A DNA stretch of 64,000 bases from Kitasatospora cheerisanensis KCTC 2395 (GCF_000696185.1 NZ_KK853997.1:7041383-7105382), one strand, 5' to 3'; positions 24,875-37,797 are shown, numbered from the stretch's first letter. The notes: a model not told the origin generated them from the sequence alone. Translations and numbers: made by a program.

Positions 24875-25654
24875 TCAGTCGACGGGTTCGGCGCAGGCGA
24901 CGGTCGGGTTCATCGCGAGCGCTCCGGGCGGCGCGGGGATGGTGAAGGTGACGGTGGCCTCGTCGGGGCAGGTCTGCTCGGTGCTGCCCTTGAGGCTGAC
25001 GGTCTGCTTGACGTACTCCTTGTCGACCTTGTACTCGGGCCGGTGGTCGCCCTGTCCGTCGCAGCGGGTCTCGGCGACGCTGTCGGAGCCGCTCGCGGTC
25101 TTGGTGGCGTAGACGCAGTCGCCGACCACGATGCCGGGGCCGCCGCCCCCGCCGGGCTCGCCGGGGTGCGGGTCGTGCAGGTTGCGCAGGCAGGCCCAGG
25201 CGGACCGGTTGCGGGTGACGTCGGTGAGCGCGTTCTGGGTGAGGTCGAGGGCGAGGTCGGTGCCGTCGGGGCAGTCCGCGCCGTGCGGGAGGGCCGCGGC
25301 GACGCCGGTCAGGGTGCCGCTGCGCTTGGTGACCTTGGCCTCGGCGTTCGGGCTGTCGCAGGGGACCATCTCGTAGTGGGCGGTGGTGCCGCTGCCGCCG
25401 GGGTTGAGGGAGCGGGCGCAGCTGCCCTCGGCGAAGTAGGAGTCGTCGAGCCGGGTGGGCGGCAGGTAGGTGCTGCTGGGGCTCGCGCTGGGCGCGTGGT
25501 ACGACAGGCCGGTGCTGCTGGCGGCGGCGGTGGGGGAGGGGCTCGACGGGGGTGCGGCCTTGGCGTTCTTCGCTGGCTCGCAGCCGACCAGGAGCAGGCC
25601 GACGGTGAGCAGGGCCAGTGCGGTCCCGGCGGTGCGCGTCCGGGTGCGCTTCAT
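24875..25654 (-). CDS. Secreted lipoprotein, septum-formation-like
   Basis: 259 residues, ATG 25654 behind ggaggaa. The signal peptide ends in the lipobox LLLVGC (cysteine ~25). A Ser/Pro/Ala-rich linker follows, then a domain with paired cysteines (FAEGSCARSL, MVPCDSP, HGADCPDG, SAWACLRN, VGDCVYA, TRCDGQ, EQTCPDE, TVACAEP). They probably form disulphides outside the membrane, as in DUF4190/septum-formation type actinobacterial lipoproteins. Exact family uncertain. Confidence 0.8.
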   Translation of the reverse strand: MKRTRTRTAGTALALLTVGLLLVGCEPAKNAKAAPPSSPSPTAAASSTGLSYHAPSASPSSTYLPPTRLDDSYFAEGSCARSLNPGGSGTTAHYEMVPCDSPNAEAKVTKRSGTLTGVAAALPHGADCPDGTDLALDLTQNALTDVTRNRSAWACLRNLHDPHPGEPGGGGGPGIVVGDCVYATKTASGSDSVAETRCDGQGDHRPEYKVDKEYVKQTVSLKGSTEQTCPDEATVTFTIPAPPGALAMNPTVACAEPVD

Positions 25655-25892
25655 GACGTTCCTCCGTACCGGTGCGGTGTTCCGTGGGCAGGCCGAACTG
25701 CCCAACCCGCCTCGGAATGACGGGTGTTGGTCAACGCTATCGTGACGGGCCGTCAGCTCCGCCGAGTGGTGGGGAGGCGTGATCTTCGCCGCGGTCGGCG
25801 CGCCCCTTCGCGGTTCGCCGCCGCAGCCAGCAGGCTGGGCCCAAGAGTTATCCCTTTTGTCGGATTTATGGGTTCTGCGAGGAGAGAAGGTC

Positions 25893-26906
25893 ATGAAGGC
25901 AGCTGTCGTCCGGGACTTCACCAAGCCGCTGGAGATCGAGGACCGCGAGGTGCCGGCCCCGGCGCCGCACCAGGTACTGGTGCGCATCGAGTGCTCCGGC
26001 CTGTGCCACACCGACATCCACGCCGCGCACGGCGACTGGCCGGTCAAGCCGTCCCCGCCGTTCGTCCCCGGCCACGAGGGCGTGGGCATCGTCGAGGCGG
26101 CCGGCCCGGACGTCCGGCACGTCAAGGTCGGCGAGCGGGTCGCCATCCCGTGGCTCGCCGACGCCTGCGGGCGCTGCGACTACTGCGTCACCGGCTGGGA
26201 GACGCTCTGCCTGGCCCAGCACAACTCCGGCTACTCGGTGGACGGCGCGTACGCCGAGTACGCCCTCGCGCACGGCGACTACGTGGTCCCGGTGCCGGAG
26301 GGGGTGGACCCGATGGACGCCGCCCCGCTGTCCTGCGCGGGCGTCACCACCTACAAGGCCGTCAAGCTGGCCGGCGCCCGCCCCGGCACCCGGGTGCTGA
26401 TCTCCGGCATCGGCGGCCTCGGCCACCTCGCCCTCCAGTACGCCCGGATCTTCGGCGCCGAGACCGTCGCCGTCGACATCACCGACGACAAGCTGAAGCT
26501 CGCCGAGGACCTCGGCGCCGACCACGTCGTCGACGCCCGGATCCAGGACGTCGCGCACGAGGTGCAGAAGCTCGGCGGCGCGGACGGCGCCGTCTCGCTC
26601 GCCGTCAGCAACGCCTCGTTCCGCGCCGCCTACGACTCGCTGCGCCGCGGCGGCACGCTCGCCCTGGTCGCGCTGCCCGCCGAGGGCGAACTGACCCTGC
26701 CGGTGTTCGAGACGGTGCTGAACGGCACCAAGGTGGTCGGCTCGATCGTCGGCACCCGGCAGGACCTCGCGGAGGTGTTCCGGCTGCACCAGCTGGGCCG
26801 GACCAAGGTGATCCGGGAGACCCGCAAGCTGGAGGACGTCAACGCCTGCTTCGAGGACGTGCTCGCGGGCAAGGTGTCGGCCCGCCTGGTGTTCGACCTG
26901 CGATGA
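25893..26906 (+). CDS. adhP: Zinc-dependent alcohol dehydrogenase (AdhP type)
   Basis: 337 residues, ATG 25893 preceded by cgaggagag. It is a medium-chain dehydrogenase. SGLCHTDIHAAHGDWP and PGHEGVG hold the catalytic zinc ligands, and ACGRCDYCVTGWETLC the four-cysteine structural zinc lobe. ISGIGGLGHLALQYA is the NAD-binding Rossmann turn. It most resembles bacterial ethanol-preferring AdhP, oxidising primary alcohols with NAD+ or reducing aldehydes. It stands alone, convergent with the GltS-like gene. Confidence 0.9.
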   Translation: MKAAVVRDFTKPLEIEDREVPAPAPHQVLVRIECSGLCHTDIHAAHGDWPVKPSPPFVPGHEGVGIVEAAGPDVRHVKVGERVAIPWLADACGRCDYCVTGWETLCLAQHNSGYSVDGAYAEYALAHGDYVVPVPEGVDPMDAAPLSCAGVTTYKAVKLAGARPGTRVLISGIGGLGHLALQYARIFGAETVAVDITDDKLKLAEDLGADHVVDARIQDVAHEVQKLGGADGAVSLAVSNASFRAAYDSLRRGGTLALVALPAEGELTLPVFETVLNGTKVVGSIVGTRQDLAEVFRLHQLGRTKVIRETRKLEDVNACFEDVLAGKVSARLVFDLR

Positions 26907-26917
26907 ACCGCGCAGGG

Positions 26918-26946
26918 GGGGGCGGAACCGCGCCGGCTCCGCCCCC
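26918..26946. terminator. Hairpin between convergent adhP and GltS-like genes
   Basis: gggggcgga (26918-26926) pairs with tccgccccc (26938-26946) over 9 bp, with an 11-base loop. It lies 11 bases from both stop codons. Confidence 0.65.
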
Positions 26947-26956
26947 TGACGTCGCG

Positions 26957-28483
26957 TCAGAGCGTCCGGCCGCCGGTCATCAGCGCCGTGATCTCCGCGG
27001 CGAGGTCCGGGCCGAGCTCGCCCCAGCCCTCCTTGTAGCCGTACACGCCGCCCAGCGTGCGGGCCTCGTAGTCGCCGTTCAGCACCTCGATGTCGTCGGC
27101 GGTGATCAGCGCCGGGTGGGCGACGCCCAGCGCCGACGAGACCTTCGTCAACTCCTTGCGCAGGGTGCGCAGGTAGACCGCCGCGCGGTTGCCCTTGGAG
27201 GCCGGGTCGATGCCGCGGGCCAGCCACGGGTTCTGGGTGGCGATGCCGGTCGGGCACTTGTCGGTGTGGCACTTCTGGGCCTGGATGCAGCCGATCGACA
27301 GCATCGCCTCGCGCGCCACGTTGACCATGTCGGCGCCCAGCGCGAACGCCACCGCGGCGTTCTCCGGCAGGCCGAGCTTGCCGGAGCCGATGAACGTCAC
27401 GTCGTCCGTCAGGCCCAGCTCGGCGAAGGTCCCGTAGACCCGGGAGAAGCCCATCCGGAACGGCAGCGACACCGAGTCCGCGAACATCCGCGGCGCCGCG
27501 CCGGTGCCGCCCTCGCCGCCGTCCACCGTCACGAAGTCGACGCCCCGGTCGCCGACCGCCATCAGCGCGGCCAGCTCCCGCCAGAAGTCCTGCTCGCCGA
27601 CGGCGCTCTTGATGCCGACCGGCAGGCCCGTCTCGGCGGCCAGCAGCTCGACGAAGTCCAGCATCGAGTCGACGTCGCCGAACGCCGAGTGCCGCGACGG
27701 CGAGGCGCAGTCCCTGCCGACCGGGATGCCGCGGATCGCCGCGATCTCCGGCGTGACCTTCGCGCCCGGCAGCATCCCGCCCAGGCCCGGCTTGGCGCCC
27801 TGCGACAGCTTGATCTCGATCGCCTTCACCGGCGCGCCGGCCACGACCTCCTTCAGCCGGCCCAGGTCGAAGCCGCCGTCCTCGTTGCGGCAGCCGAAGT
27901 ACGAGGTGCCCAGCTGAAGCACCAGGTCGGCGCCGCCCCGGTGGTACGGCGACAGGCCGCCCTCGCCGGTGTTGTGCATCGCCCCGGCCTGCGCCGCGCC
28001 CTGGTTGAGCGCCGTGACGGCCGCGCCGGACAGCGAGCCGAAGCTCATCGCGGAGATGTTCACCACGCTGCCCGGCCGGAACGCCTTCGCCCGCCCGCGC
28101 GGACCGCCCAGCACCTTCGCCGAGGGCAGCGGGGACTGCGGGTCGTGCAGGTCCGGCAGCGGCCCGGCGAAGGTGCGCTGCTTCAGGTAGGCGCGGCCCT
28201 GCGCACCCGCCACGTCCACCTCGGTGCCGAACCCGAAGTAGTTGTTCTCCTCCTTCGCGGAGGCGTATATCCAGCTCCGCTGGTCGCGGCTGAACGGCCG
28301 CTCCTCCTCGTTGGAGGACACGATGTACTGCCGCAGCTCCGGCCCGACCGTCTCCAGCAGGTACCGGGCGTGCCTGAGCACCGGGAAGTTCCTCAGCAGT
28401 GCGTGCTTCTTCTGGACCAGGTCGCGGGCGGCGAGGACCGCCACCGCGGCGGCCGCGGCCGCGCCGATCTTCCGGGCGTGCAT
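26957..28483 (-). CDS. FMN-binding glutamate-synthase-family protein
   Basis: 508 residues, ATG 28483 behind ggaggga. An N-terminal hydrophobic helix (AAAAAAVAVLAARDLV) may anchor it to the membrane. The rest is the FMN/Fe-S central domain of GltB: NISAMSFGSLSGAAVTALN, HNTGEGGLSPYHR, IEIKLSQGAKPGLGG, TVDGGEGGTGAAP and CIQAQKCHTDKCPTGIATQ (3Fe-4S cysteines). It has no amidotransferase domain, so it is not a complete glutamate synthase. Members of this stand-alone family have no established reaction. It is convergent with adhP. Confidence 0.88.
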   Translation of the reverse strand: MHARKIGAAAAAAVAVLAARDLVQKKHALLRNFPVLRHARYLLETVGPELRQYIVSSNEEERPFSRDQRSWIYASAKEENNYFGFGTEVDVAGAQGRAYLKQRTFAGPLPDLHDPQSPLPSAKVLGGPRGRAKAFRPGSVVNISAMSFGSLSGAAVTALNQGAAQAGAMHNTGEGGLSPYHRGGADLVLQLGTSYFGCRNEDGGFDLGRLKEVVAGAPVKAIEIKLSQGAKPGLGGMLPGAKVTPEIAAIRGIPVGRDCASPSRHSAFGDVDSMLDFVELLAAETGLPVGIKSAVGEQDFWRELAALMAVGDRGVDFVTVDGGEGGTGAAPRMFADSVSLPFRMGFSRVYGTFAELGLTDDVTFIGSGKLGLPENAAVAFALGADMVNVAREAMLSIGCIQAQKCHTDKCPTGIATQNPWLARGIDPASKGNRAAVYLRTLRKELTKVSSALGVAHPALITADDIEVLNGDYEARTLGGVYGYKEGWGELGPDLAAEITALMTGGRTL

Positions 28484-28589
28484 GGACGTTCGTCCCTCCG
28501 TGGGTACCGGCCCCGTCCCCACACGGCGGAGCCGGATCGATGCTAGGAGGCCCCCCGCACCGCACCGCGGTCAGGGGGGCCGGGCCGGC

Positions 28590-29702
28590 CTACACGCACC
28601 AGCCGTCGCGGTACGCCGCCCAGTGGTCCGGGGTGGCCGCGAAGTCGACGTACAGGGCCAGGCCGAAGTTCTGCCGAGCGCCCGGGCCGAGGGCGAGGCG
28701 GGCGCCGCGGACCGCGGCGCGGACCGTCTCGGCGTCGCCCCGGTGCGTCGGGGTGTCGTCCCAGTACGCGGGCAGGCCCATCAGCAGGTCGACGCCCGCC
28801 GGGGTGTTGGCGAGCGCCAGCGAGGTCTGCCGGGCGACGTAGCCGCCGTACAGCGACTCCACCGGCATCGAGGTGTCGTAGGACATCACCGCGACCTGGT
28901 CGACCCGCTTCGCGGCCTGCGCGAAGTACCCGGCGCTCCACCACTTGCCGTGGCCGGTGAGCGCGAAGCTGACCCGGCCGACCATCGGCACCGGCTCGAT
29001 CTGCGGCGCGGCGATGGACAGCGGGGCGTGCCGGGCGGCCGTCAGCGCGTGCACCTGGTCGAGCAGCGCCAGGAAGCCGGGGGAGCCGTTGTGCACCGGC
29101 TCCAGGTCGAAGTGGACGCCGTCGAAGCCCAGGTCGAGGACCTGCTGCGCGGACGCGGCGATCCGGTCCCGGACCTCCGGCCGGTCCAGGTGCACGCCGA
29201 CCTTCTCCGGCGCCACCACGTCGCCCAGCCAGGACTGGATCCGCACCCCCGGCATCGCCGCCCGGGCCCGGGCCAGGAAGTCCGCCACGCCCGGGGAGCG
29301 CTTCGGGTCGAGCGAGCCGTCGTGCTCCAGCGGCCCGGTGTGCACGTACAGGTCGTGGATGCCGGTGCCGCGCACCCGCCCCGCCAGCACCGCCAGGTCG
29401 GCGTCGGTGCGCCGCCCGTCCACCCAGGCGTGGCCCAGCCAGATCGCGTCCCGGCCGCGGGTGCGGGCGTCCGCGGCGGGGTCGCCGGTGTAGCACAGGC
29501 GCAGCGCCAGCGCCGCCCCCAGCACCGGCAGCACCAGCAGCGCCAGCACCACCGCGCCGGCCGTCAGCACCCGCCGGCGCCGGGTCCACCGGGCGCGTTC
29601 GCTCCAGCGGCGACGCGCCCGGGCGGGAAGCGTCCGCCATTCGGACGTGAACGGGCCGCGGACGCGGCGGCGCCACCTGCTGGGACGTGCTGAAGCGGGC
29701 AT
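28590..29702 (-). CDS. Membrane-anchored TIM-barrel (glycosidase-like) protein
   Basis: 370 residues, ATG 29702 behind ggaagggag. It has a basic cytoplasmic N-terminus, one membrane helix (VLTAGAVVLALLVLPVLGAA, ~46-66), then an extracellular domain. IWLGHAWVDG, GIHDLYVHTGPLEHDG, GFDGVHFDLEPVHNGSPG and VDQVAVMSYDTSMP resemble the strands of GH18-like barrels. FDLEP sits where GH18 has DxxDxDxE. Possible role in wall or polysaccharide processing; the family is uncertain. It is divergent from metH. Confidence 0.72.
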   Translation of the reverse strand: MPASARPSRWRRRVRGPFTSEWRTLPARARRRWSERARWTRRRRVLTAGAVVLALLVLPVLGAALALRLCYTGDPAADARTRGRDAIWLGHAWVDGRRTDADLAVLAGRVRGTGIHDLYVHTGPLEHDGSLDPKRSPGVADFLARARAAMPGVRIQSWLGDVVAPEKVGVHLDRPEVRDRIAASAQQVLDLGFDGVHFDLEPVHNGSPGFLALLDQVHALTAARHAPLSIAAPQIEPVPMVGRVSFALTGHGKWWSAGYFAQAAKRVDQVAVMSYDTSMPVESLYGGYVARQTSLALANTPAGVDLLMGLPAYWDDTPTHRGDAETVRAAVRGARLALGPGARQNFGLALYVDFAATPDHWAAYRDGWCV

Positions 29703-29849
29703 GATCGGGCTCCCTTCCGGTGGACAGGGACGCCCACGATGCGAAATGGGTTCCATCGCACCGCCGCCGGGCGGATACCCTGACCGGGTGCGCCCCAGCT
29801 CAAGGTGGGGCCGCATAGCCGACAGCCGTCGCACTCAGGGAGCAGCCCC

Positions 29850-33353
<3,504 letters not shown>

Positions 33354-33533
33354 CCGCCGCGCGGAAGAACTTCAACGGAGATCATCCGTTCGCCTCGCCG
33401 GCGCCCGGTGCAATCCGCTCCGGCGGGCGTATTCTTGATGATCCTGAACGGGCCGGTCCGCTCACCAGCGGGCCGGCCTGTGCCATCCCCGGACGCAGTG
33501 CGGTCCGGACGACCACCCGGAAGGACGGCGCGC

Positions 33534-34238
33534 ATGACGACGGTCTCGACCCCGATCCGTGTCGGCGGAGACGGCGACGGCAGCGGCCTGCAGGCCGTCC
33601 TGCTCGACATGGACGGCACGCTGGTGGACACCGAGGACTTCTGGTGGCAGGCCGAGGTCGACCTGTTCGGAGAACTCGGCCACCGGCTCACCGCCGAGGA
33701 CCGCACCCACGTGGTCGGCGGACCGATGACCCGGGTCATCGACTACCTGCTCGCCCGCACCGGCGCGGCGATCCGCCCGGACGACCTCGGGGCCCAGATC
33801 AACCGCCGCTTCGTCGAGCTGCTGGCCGGCGGCGTCCCGCTCATGCCCGGCGCCGAGCGGCTGCTCAACACCCTTGCCGCGCACGGCATCCCGGCCGCCC
33901 TGGTGTCCGCCTCGCACCGGCACATCATCGACATCGTGCTGCAGAGCCTGGGCGCGCAGAACTTCGCCTTCACGGTGGCCGGCGACGAGGTGCCGCGCAC
34001 CAAGCCCTTCCCCGACCCGTACCTGGCCGCCGCCGCCCACCTGGGCGCCGACCCGGCCCGCTGCGTGGTCGTCGAGGACACCCCCACCGGCGTCGCCGCC
34101 GCCGAGGCGGCCGGCTGCCCGGTCATCGCCGTGCCGTCCATCGCCGCCGTCGAGCCCGGCCCCGGCCGCCTGGTGCTGCCCTCCCTCGAACACGTCGACC
34201 TCGACGTGCTGCGGACCCTGGCCGGCACCCGGGTGTGA
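33534..34238 (+). CDS. HAD-family phosphatase
   Basis: 234 residues, ATG 33534 with ggaagga upstream. LLDMDGTLVDTEDFWW is the nucleophile motif DxDGT with the two catalytic aspartates, ALVSASHR is motif II, and KPFPDPYLAAAAHLG with VVVEDTPTGVAAAEAAG supply the lysine and acidic motif. The helical cap (class C1) places it with beta-phosphoglucomutase and glycerol-3-phosphatase-like enzymes. Substrate unknown. It lies 180 bases behind metH and may be read from it. Confidence 0.9.
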   Translation: MTTVSTPIRVGGDGDGSGLQAVLLDMDGTLVDTEDFWWQAEVDLFGELGHRLTAEDRTHVVGGPMTRVIDYLLARTGAAIRPDDLGAQINRRFVELLAGGVPLMPGAERLLNTLAAHGIPAALVSASHRHIIDIVLQSLGAQNFAFTVAGDEVPRTKPFPDPYLAAAAHLGADPARCVVVEDTPTGVAAAEAAGCPVIAVPSIAAVEPGPGRLVLPSLEHVDLDVLRTLAGTRV

Positions 34239-34590
34239 CCTTCGTCTCCTCCGTGCGGTTTCCCGGTCTCCCTCCGCGTCCAGTGGTATGCGGACGGTGT
34301 CCGGCGTCCGGTGTGAAAACGGGCATTGGCTGACAACTCGTCGGCTACCGGGGGGTAGCACTCCGCTCCCCGTTCACCCGCCGTTCGAACGGTCGGTGAT
34401 CGACCCGGTGCGATGTGGCACGCTACAGAGCGATCAGACGTCCTCCCGCGCCGCCGCCCACCGCCGTCGACCCCGGCAGGCGGGCGCCCGCGCGGTTGTA
34501 CCGGCCCGCGCCCGGCCGCCCCATCCCGGCGGCCGGACGGGGGCTCCTCCGGCGCGAGCCGGCCGCACGCACGAAGGAAGACCACCCCGC
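34239..34590. other. Intergenic region, 352 bases, with a 12-base palindrome
   Basis: This gap precedes the oligopeptide-binding gene and presumably holds its promoter. The clearest structure is a perfect palindrome ccgttcgaacgg at 34381-34392, a candidate operator. tacagag near 34424 could be a -10. The run ctaccggggggtag at 34345-34358 is a short hairpin. No open frame with credible codon bias is seen. Confidence 0.5.
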
Positions 34591-36189
34591 ATGACTACGC
34601 CCAACCGCCTGGCCGTGCTCAGCTGCGCCGCACTCGTCGTCACCACGGCAGCCGGCTGCGCGTCCGTGGAGAAGGTCGCCAACGGCGGCGACAGCGGCGC
34701 CGCGATCACCCTGGGCACCACCAACGGGACCACCGTGCTGGACCCGGCCGGCGCGTACGACATCGGCTCCTGGCTGGTGCTCAACAACTCCTTCCAGTCG
34801 CTGCTGGCCTTCCCGCCCGGCGCGACCGTGCCGCAGCCGGACGCCGCCGAGTCCTGCCAGTTCACCGGCAGCGACACGATGACGTACAAGTGCACGCTGA
34901 AGTCCGGCCTGAAGTTCACCAACGGGCACCCGGTGACCGCCGAGGACGTCAAGTTCTCGATCGAGCGGACCAAGAAGATCAACGACCCGAGCGGCCCGCT
35001 GCCGCTGCTCGCCACCATCAAGTCGGTGGAGACCTCCGGCGACCTCGACGTCACCTTCCACCTGGAGACCCCCGACGCGGTCTTCCCGGCCAAGCTGGCC
35101 TCCCCGGCCGGCGCCATCGTCGACCACCAGGTCTTCCCCGCCGACAAGCTGCTCGCCAACGACAAGCTGGTCGGCTCCGGCCCCTACAAGGTCGACGGGA
35201 TCGAGAACCGCGGCACCACGCCCGCCAAGGTCACCCTCTCGCCCAACCCGACCTACCGCGGCAGCGCCACCAAGCCGGAGAACAGCAAGTTCTCGGTGCG
35301 CTACTACGAGAAGCCCGACGACCTGAAGGCCGCCCTCGACAAGGGCGAGGTGGACATCGCCGACAACGGCCTCGACCCCGCCACCGCCGCCCAGATCAAG
35401 AACGACTCGCAGGCCGGCAGCGGCAACCTCAAGGTCGCCGAGAGCGACAGCGCCGAGGCCTTCTACCTGGTCTTCAACACCAAGGACGAGACCGCCGGCA
35501 ACCAGGCCGTCCGCCAGGCGGCCGCCCAGCTGATCGACCGCAAGGCACTCGCCCACGACGTGTACGCCGGCACCGTGCTGCCGCTGTACTCGGTCGTCCC
35601 GGCCGGCGTGGTCGGCCACAACACCGCCTTCTTCGACAAGTACGGCGAGCCGGACGTCGCCAAGGCCAAGCGCATCCTGACCGCCGCACACATCACCACC
35701 CCGGTCAAGCTCACCCTGACCTGGTCGCGCTCCCGGGCCGGCGCCGCCGAGCTGGAGGGCATCAAGAAGCAGCTGGACGCCAGCGGCCTGTTCCAGGTGA
35801 CGGTCCAGCAGGAGCCCGACTGGAAGTCCTTCCTGGCCGGCTGGTCGAACAACAGCTACCAGGCCTACCTGATCGGCTGGACCCCCGACTACGTCGACGC
35901 GGACGACTACATCAGCCCGCTGGTCGTCGACGGCGGCGCGTTCCACAACAACTGGGACAACCCGCAGATCAGCACCAAGCTGGTGCCCGAGTCGATCAAG
36001 CTCACCGACCGCACCGGCGGCGGCGCCTACGCCCAGATCCAGAACATCCTGGCCGACGCCGTCCCGATGGTCCCGCTGTACCAGAACAAGTCCTTCTACG
36101 TGTACAAGGCCGGCGTCACCGGCGTCGACACCACCGTGGACAACACCAGCCGCTTCCGCTTCTGGCAGATCGGCCGCACCAAGAAGTAG
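34591..36189 (+). CDS. Peptide/oligopeptide ABC transporter substrate-binding lipoprotein
   Basis: 532 residues, ATG 34591 with gaaggaag upstream. The signal peptide ends in the lipobox TTAAGC (cysteine ~23). It is an SBP family 5 (DppA/OppA-like) protein: CTLKSGLKFTNGHPVTAEDVKFSIER is the family signature region, followed by GSGPYKVDG, QAVRQAAAQLIDRKALA and YLIGWTPDYVDADDYISPL. No permease or ATPase genes adjoin it, so it must serve a transporter encoded elsewhere or act as a sensor. Ligand unknown. Confidence 0.92.
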   Translation: MTTPNRLAVLSCAALVVTTAAGCASVEKVANGGDSGAAITLGTTNGTTVLDPAGAYDIGSWLVLNNSFQSLLAFPPGATVPQPDAAESCQFTGSDTMTYKCTLKSGLKFTNGHPVTAEDVKFSIERTKKINDPSGPLPLLATIKSVETSGDLDVTFHLETPDAVFPAKLASPAGAIVDHQVFPADKLLANDKLVGSGPYKVDGIENRGTTPAKVTLSPNPTYRGSATKPENSKFSVRYYEKPDDLKAALDKGEVDIADNGLDPATAAQIKNDSQAGSGNLKVAESDSAEAFYLVFNTKDETAGNQAVRQAAAQLIDRKALAHDVYAGTVLPLYSVVPAGVVGHNTAFFDKYGEPDVAKAKRILTAAHITTPVKLTLTWSRSRAGAAELEGIKKQLDASGLFQVTVQQEPDWKSFLAGWSNNSYQAYLIGWTPDYVDADDYISPLVVDGGAFHNNWDNPQISTKLVPESIKLTDRTGGGAYAQIQNILADAVPMVPLYQNKSFYVYKAGVTGVDTTVDNTSRFRFWQIGRTKK

Positions 36190-36205
36190 CGCCCGCCCGC
36201 AGCAC

Positions 36206-36241
36206 GACGGCCCGCCACCCCACCGGGGGTGACGGGCCGTC
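36206..36241. terminator. Convergent hairpin between the binding protein and response regulator genes
   Basis: gacggcccg (36206-36214) pairs with cgggccgtc (36233-36241), with additional pairing of caccc/gggtg inside. It lies between convergent stop codons. Confidence 0.75.
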
Positions 36242-36258
36242 GGCCGCTTCCGCGGCGC

Positions 36259-36930
36259 CTACAGCGCGCCGGGCCGCACCAGGCCGCTCTCGTACGCGTA
36301 CACCGCCGCCTGCACCCGGTCGCGCAACTGGAGCTTGGTCAGCACGTGCCCCACGTGCGTCTTCACCGTCGTCTCCGAGACGAACAGCTCCGCCGCGATC
36401 TCCGCGTTCGACAGGCCGCGGGCCACCAGCCGCAGCACCTCCACCTCACGCTCCGTCAGCACCGTCAGCGCCTGCGGCGGCGCCTCCTCGCCGGACGGCA
36501 GCTTGGTGGCGTACATGTCCAGCAGCCGGCGGGTCACCGACGGGGCCAGCATCGCCGCGCCGTCCGCCACCACCCGGATCGCCTGCACCAGCTCCTCCGC
36601 CGGGACGTCCTTCAGCAGGAAGCCGCTGGCGCCGGCGCGCAGCGCCTCCACCACGTACTCGTCCAGGTCGAAGGTGGTCAGCACCAGCACCTTCGCCGGG
36701 CCGCCGCGGTCCGGGCCGGCGATCCGGCGGGTCGCCTCCACGCCGTCCATCCGCGGCATCCGGATGTCCATCAGCACCACGTCCGGCTGCAGCGCGCGGA
36801 CCTGGTCCAGCGCCTGCTGCCCGTCGCCCGCCTCACCGACCACCACCAGATCGGACTCCGCCTCCAGGATCATCCGGAAACCGGTACGGAGCAGCGGCTG
36901 GTCGTCCACCAGCAGCACACGGATCGTCAC
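36259..36930 (-). CDS. NarL/LuxR-family response regulator
   Basis: 223 residues. The receiver domain (1-120) has the acidic pair VDDQP, phosphorylatable Asp in DVVLMDIRMPRMDG, LTTF and GASGFLLKD (lysine). The C-terminal LuxR-type helix-turn-helix is LTEREVEVLRLVARGLSNAEIAAELFVSETTVKTHV. No histidine kinase gene is nearby, so it is an orphan here. Translation starts at GTG 36930, immediately after the TAG of the upstream nuclease gene, which implies tight coupling. Confidence 0.93.
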   Translation of the reverse strand: MTIRVLLVDDQPLLRTGFRMILEAESDLVVVGEAGDGQQALDQVRALQPDVVLMDIRMPRMDGVEATRRIAGPDRGGPAKVLVLTTFDLDEYVVEALRAGASGFLLKDVPAEELVQAIRVVADGAAMLAPSVTRRLLDMYATKLPSGEEAPPQALTVLTEREVEVLRLVARGLSNAEIAAELFVSETTVKTHVGHVLTKLQLRDRVQAAVYAYESGLVRPGAL

Positions 36931-37797
36931 CTACGACTCCTTGCGAGGATTGGTCAGAGAGGCCAGCGGCAGCGGGTACGGCGGGGGAGTGCCGCCGAAC
37001 TCCGGGCAGCTGGACTTGTGGTCGCACCAGTCGCACAGCCGGTTGCGGGTCGCCGGGAACTCACCGGAGGCCACCGCCGCCGAGATCGCCTCCCACAGCG
37101 CCTCCAACTTCCGCTCCACGGCCAGCAGATCGGCCTCGTCCGGGTCGTACGTCACGACGTCCCCGCCGCCGCCGAGATACACCAGCTGCAGGCGCTTCGG
37201 GACGACGCCCCGCCACCGCCACACCACCAGCGCGTAGAACTTCATCTGGAACATCGCCTTGCCCTCGAAGTCCCGCGAGGGCGCCCGGCCGGTCTTGTAG
37301 TCCACCAGCCGGACCTCACCGGACGGCGCGACGTCGACCCGGTCGATGTAGCCGCGCAGCAGCAGGCCCGAGGCCAGCGCGGTCTCCACGTACAGCTCCC
37401 GCTCCACCGGGTGCAGCCGGGTCGGGTCCTCCAGCCGGAACCACTTCTCCACCAGCTTCTCGGCGTCGGCCAGCCAGCCCGCCAGCTTCTCCGGCTCCGC
37501 CGGGAACAGTTCGGACAGCTCCGGCCGTTCCCCGAGCAGCCGCTCCCACTGCGGGGCCAGCAGACCCCGGGCCCGCTCGGGGGTGCGCTCCGCCGGCGGA
37601 TGGTCGAACAGCCGCTCCAGCACCGCGTGCACCAGCGTCCCCCGGGTCGCCGCCGCACTCGGCGGCTCCGGCAGCCGGTCGATCACCCGCAGCCGGTACA
37701 GCAGCGGGCAGGTCATGAAGTCGCCCGCCCGGGACGGCGACAGCCCGGTCGGCGCGGCGGCCGGACGGGCGGCGGGCGTGGGGTCGGTCTGCTGCAT
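36931..37797 (-). CDS. RecB-family exonuclease (PD-(D/E)XK)
   Basis: 288 residues, ATG 37797. SPSRAGDFMTCPLLYRLRVIDRLPE opens the family's domain and carries the first cluster cysteine. RGTLVHAVLERLF, YIDRVDVAPSG and VRLVDYKTGRAP give the PD-(D/E)XK catalytic residues (D, D-x-K). RLCDWCDHKSSCPEFGG supplies three more cysteines, so an AddB/Cas4-like 4Fe-4S cluster is likely. It is a single-domain nuclease without helicase, probably for DNA end processing. It is upstream of and adjacent to the response regulator gene in one operon. Confidence 0.9.
   Translation of the reverse strand: MQQTDPTPAARPAAAPTGLSPSRAGDFMTCPLLYRLRVIDRLPEPPSAAATRGTLVHAVLERLFDHPPAERTPERARGLLAPQWERLLGERPELSELFPAEPEKLAGWLADAEKLVEKWFRLEDPTRLHPVERELYVETALASGLLLRGYIDRVDVAPSGEVRLVDYKTGRAPSRDFEGKAMFQMKFYALVVWRWRGVVPKRLQLVYLGGGGDVVTYDPDEADLLAVERKLEALWEAISAAVASGEFPATRNRLCDWCDHKSSCPEFGGTPPPYPLPLASLTNPRKES

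Noticed and set aside
25795-25835. Possible third copy of the palindromic element
   Set aside because: Only about 15 bases (gcgccccttcgcggttcg-like) resemble one arm; there is no second arm or core.
29703-29849. Possible cobalamin riboswitch before metH
   Set aside because: The leader is only 147 bases and I cannot find the conserved B12-box; the expected fold does not fit.
34413-37718. Long open frame of about 1100 codons on the plus strand
   Set aside because: It is out of frame with the substrate-binding protein and antisense to the regulator and nuclease; its Arg/Pro-rich composition is typical of shadow frames at high GC.
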